This document shows, in pieces, positions 6,579-7,108 of a stretch of 7,108 nt of DNA; within the stretch, counting starts at the first letter, position 1, and the number at the start of each line of letters is the position of its first letter. Where the stretch lies: contig JAZQRF010000133.1 of NCBI GenBank assembly GCA_045629485.1, forward strand, positions 1 to 7,108. Reading direction: 5' to 3'. The DNA comes from Pseudopedobacter sp045629485. Its GTDB lineage: Bacteria; Bacteroidota; Bacteroidia; Sphingobacteriales; Sphingobacteriaceae. Below the pieces are notes generated by a model. The model ran no database searches. It had not been told where the DNA came from and worked only from the letters and a program-made list of their open reading frames with translations. The position numbers were made by a program, and so were the translations under genes.

Positions 6579-7108
6579 TTAGTATTCAAGCGTACCATCT
6601 TGGTTTACCATTGGATGTATCTGATTTTGATCTACCGGAATAAACTGGACCAAATCGATATAGGTATCACTGGATGCACCACTAACCCATTTAAATTCAA
6701 ATTGATAAGTTTTTGTTGAAGGAAGATCCACTGTTCCAAGTAATCTACTGTTATAATTATTATCAGTTTGATTATTTAGATATTGTTTCCATCCCTGGGA
6801 TTCCAAATCTGCCTCAGTACCAGCTGGTCTTTTCGCCATACTATCAAATGTTCTTAACATGGGTATACCATCAATGGAAACCTGGTTTACGTTTGCAGGA
6901 TTACTGGATGATTTCTTATAATATTTATAGCAAACCCAAACTTTATATTTACCCCGTACCAATAAAGGTGTTTTTAAAGTGATAGATTCAACACGGGCCG
7001 GTCCTCCTAGTGGTAAGTTTAAATAATCACCGAAAACAGCTTTTTCTGATGCACTATAAACATAATATATCCCTGTTTTTCTAGTACCGCCGGTAGTGTA
7101 AATAGTAC
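6579..7108 (-). CDS. C-terminal part of a probable surface protein related to the FAS1 lipoprotein (5' end outside window)
   Basis: The frame is open from the right edge to a TAA at 6579, giving the last 175 residues; the true start lies beyond 7108. A TTG at 6962 is in frame, but coding sequence clearly continues upstream of it (GIYYVYSASEKAVFGDYLNL and onward), so it is an internal Leu. The fragment is rich in aromatic and beta-forming residues. It matches the C-terminal domain of the downstream FAS1 lipoprotein by eye: FGDYLNLPLGG then PLLVRGKYKVWV, against FRDLLIENHA then PILKAAKYKVYF. Near the end IDLVQFIPVD matches LDYIELIPVP. A 16-residue tail (QNQIHPMVNQDGTLEY) extends past that point. 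No FAS1 motif falls in the visible part. By analogy the missing N-terminal half may be a lipoprotein signal plus FAS1 domain, but this is inference. The fold may be a galactose-binding-like or carbohydrate-binding beta-sandwich; the family name is not certain. Confidence 0.85.
   Translation of the reverse strand, partial: TIYTTGGTRKTGIYYVYSASEKAVFGDYLNLPLGGPARVESITLKTPLLVRGKYKVWVCYKYYKKSSSNPANVNQVSIDGIPMLRTFDSMAKRPAGTEADLESQGWKQYLNNQTDNNYNSRLLGTVDLPSTKTYQFEFKWVSGASSDTYIDLVQFIPVDQNQIHPMVNQDGTLEY

Larger units (their letters stand above)
1..7108 (-). other. Putative operon: FAS1-associated protein, FAS1 lipoprotein, SusC, SusD
   Basis: Four genes on one strand are separated by 17, 18 and 25 bases, with no visible internal promoter or terminator and similar AT-rich composition throughout. 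The SusC-SusD order is the standard one for outer-membrane uptake pairs. The two upstream surface-type proteins suggest a four-part envelope complex. Both ends of the operon are outside the window: the promoter and any regulator lie right of 7108, and any enzyme genes lie left of 1 or right of 7108. No carbohydrate-active enzyme, sensor or sigma factor is visible here, so calling it a full polysaccharide-utilisation locus is not justified by this window alone. Confidence 0.8.

Noticed and set aside
6579..6962. A complete 127-residue protein starting at TTG 6962
   Set aside because: The frame stays open to the right edge and the upstream residues align with the neighbouring lipoprotein's C-terminal domain, so the TTG is an internal Leu codon of a longer gene.
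5161..6982. Plus-strand open frames at 5161-5388, 6269-6535 and 6713-6982
   Set aside because: They are antisense to the FAS1 lipoprotein and the upstream partial gene. Their translations show no family features.
1..7108. Mobile element, CRISPR array, tRNA/rRNA or defence system
   Set aside because: No transposase or integrase motifs, terminal inverted repeats, regularly spaced repeats or RNA-gene signatures were seen. Nearly all bases are accounted for by four envelope-protein genes.

Overview
The window is AT-rich and looks like chromosomal DNA from a member of the Bacteroidota, most likely the Sphingobacteriaceae/Pedobacter side of the phylum. The phylum call is firm. It rests on an adjacent SusC/SusD pair, Bacteroidota-style lipoprotein signals, and AT-rich gaps before start codons with no usable Shine-Dalgarno. 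The genus-level guess is impression only.

Every supportable gene lies on the minus strand and is read from high to low coordinates. In transcription order they are: (1) the C-terminal 175 residues of a protein that enters at the right edge (7108 to 6579); (2) a 499-residue lipoprotein with one clear and one degenerate fasciclin (FAS1) domain plus a C-terminal domain (6561-5062); (3) a 1072-residue SusC/RagA-type TonB-dependent outer-membrane transporter (5043-1825); (4) a SusD/RagB-type lipoprotein (1799 to the left edge), visible for 599 codons and probably complete or nearly so. The gaps are only 17, 18 and 25 bases and hold no promoter or terminator that I can see. The four genes are therefore best read as the interior of one operon whose promoter lies right of 7108. 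There is no gene-free stretch above 300 bases.

The likely division of labour is as follows. SusD is the lid or capture protein over the SusC barrel and delivers a ligand for TonB-driven import. The FAS1 lipoprotein, and the related protein before it, would be extra cell-surface components acting as binding or adhesion modules. This resembles a glycan-uptake (PUL-like) locus, but no glycoside hydrolase, lyase, sulfatase, sensor or sigma/anti-sigma gene is in the window, so the substrate cannot be named. SusC lacks an N-terminal STN domain, so it shows no sign of direct FecI/FecR-type signalling.

The most interesting points are three. The two proteins ahead of SusC appear to share a homologous C-terminal domain although only one shows a FAS1 domain within the window. 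The second FAS1 domain is degenerate. The SusC segment before the plug lacks the usual EVVVVGYG-type sequence. I see no mobile element, CRISPR array, RNA gene or defence system, and no wholly new system. The best candidate for under-described biology is the FAS1/SusCD surface complex.
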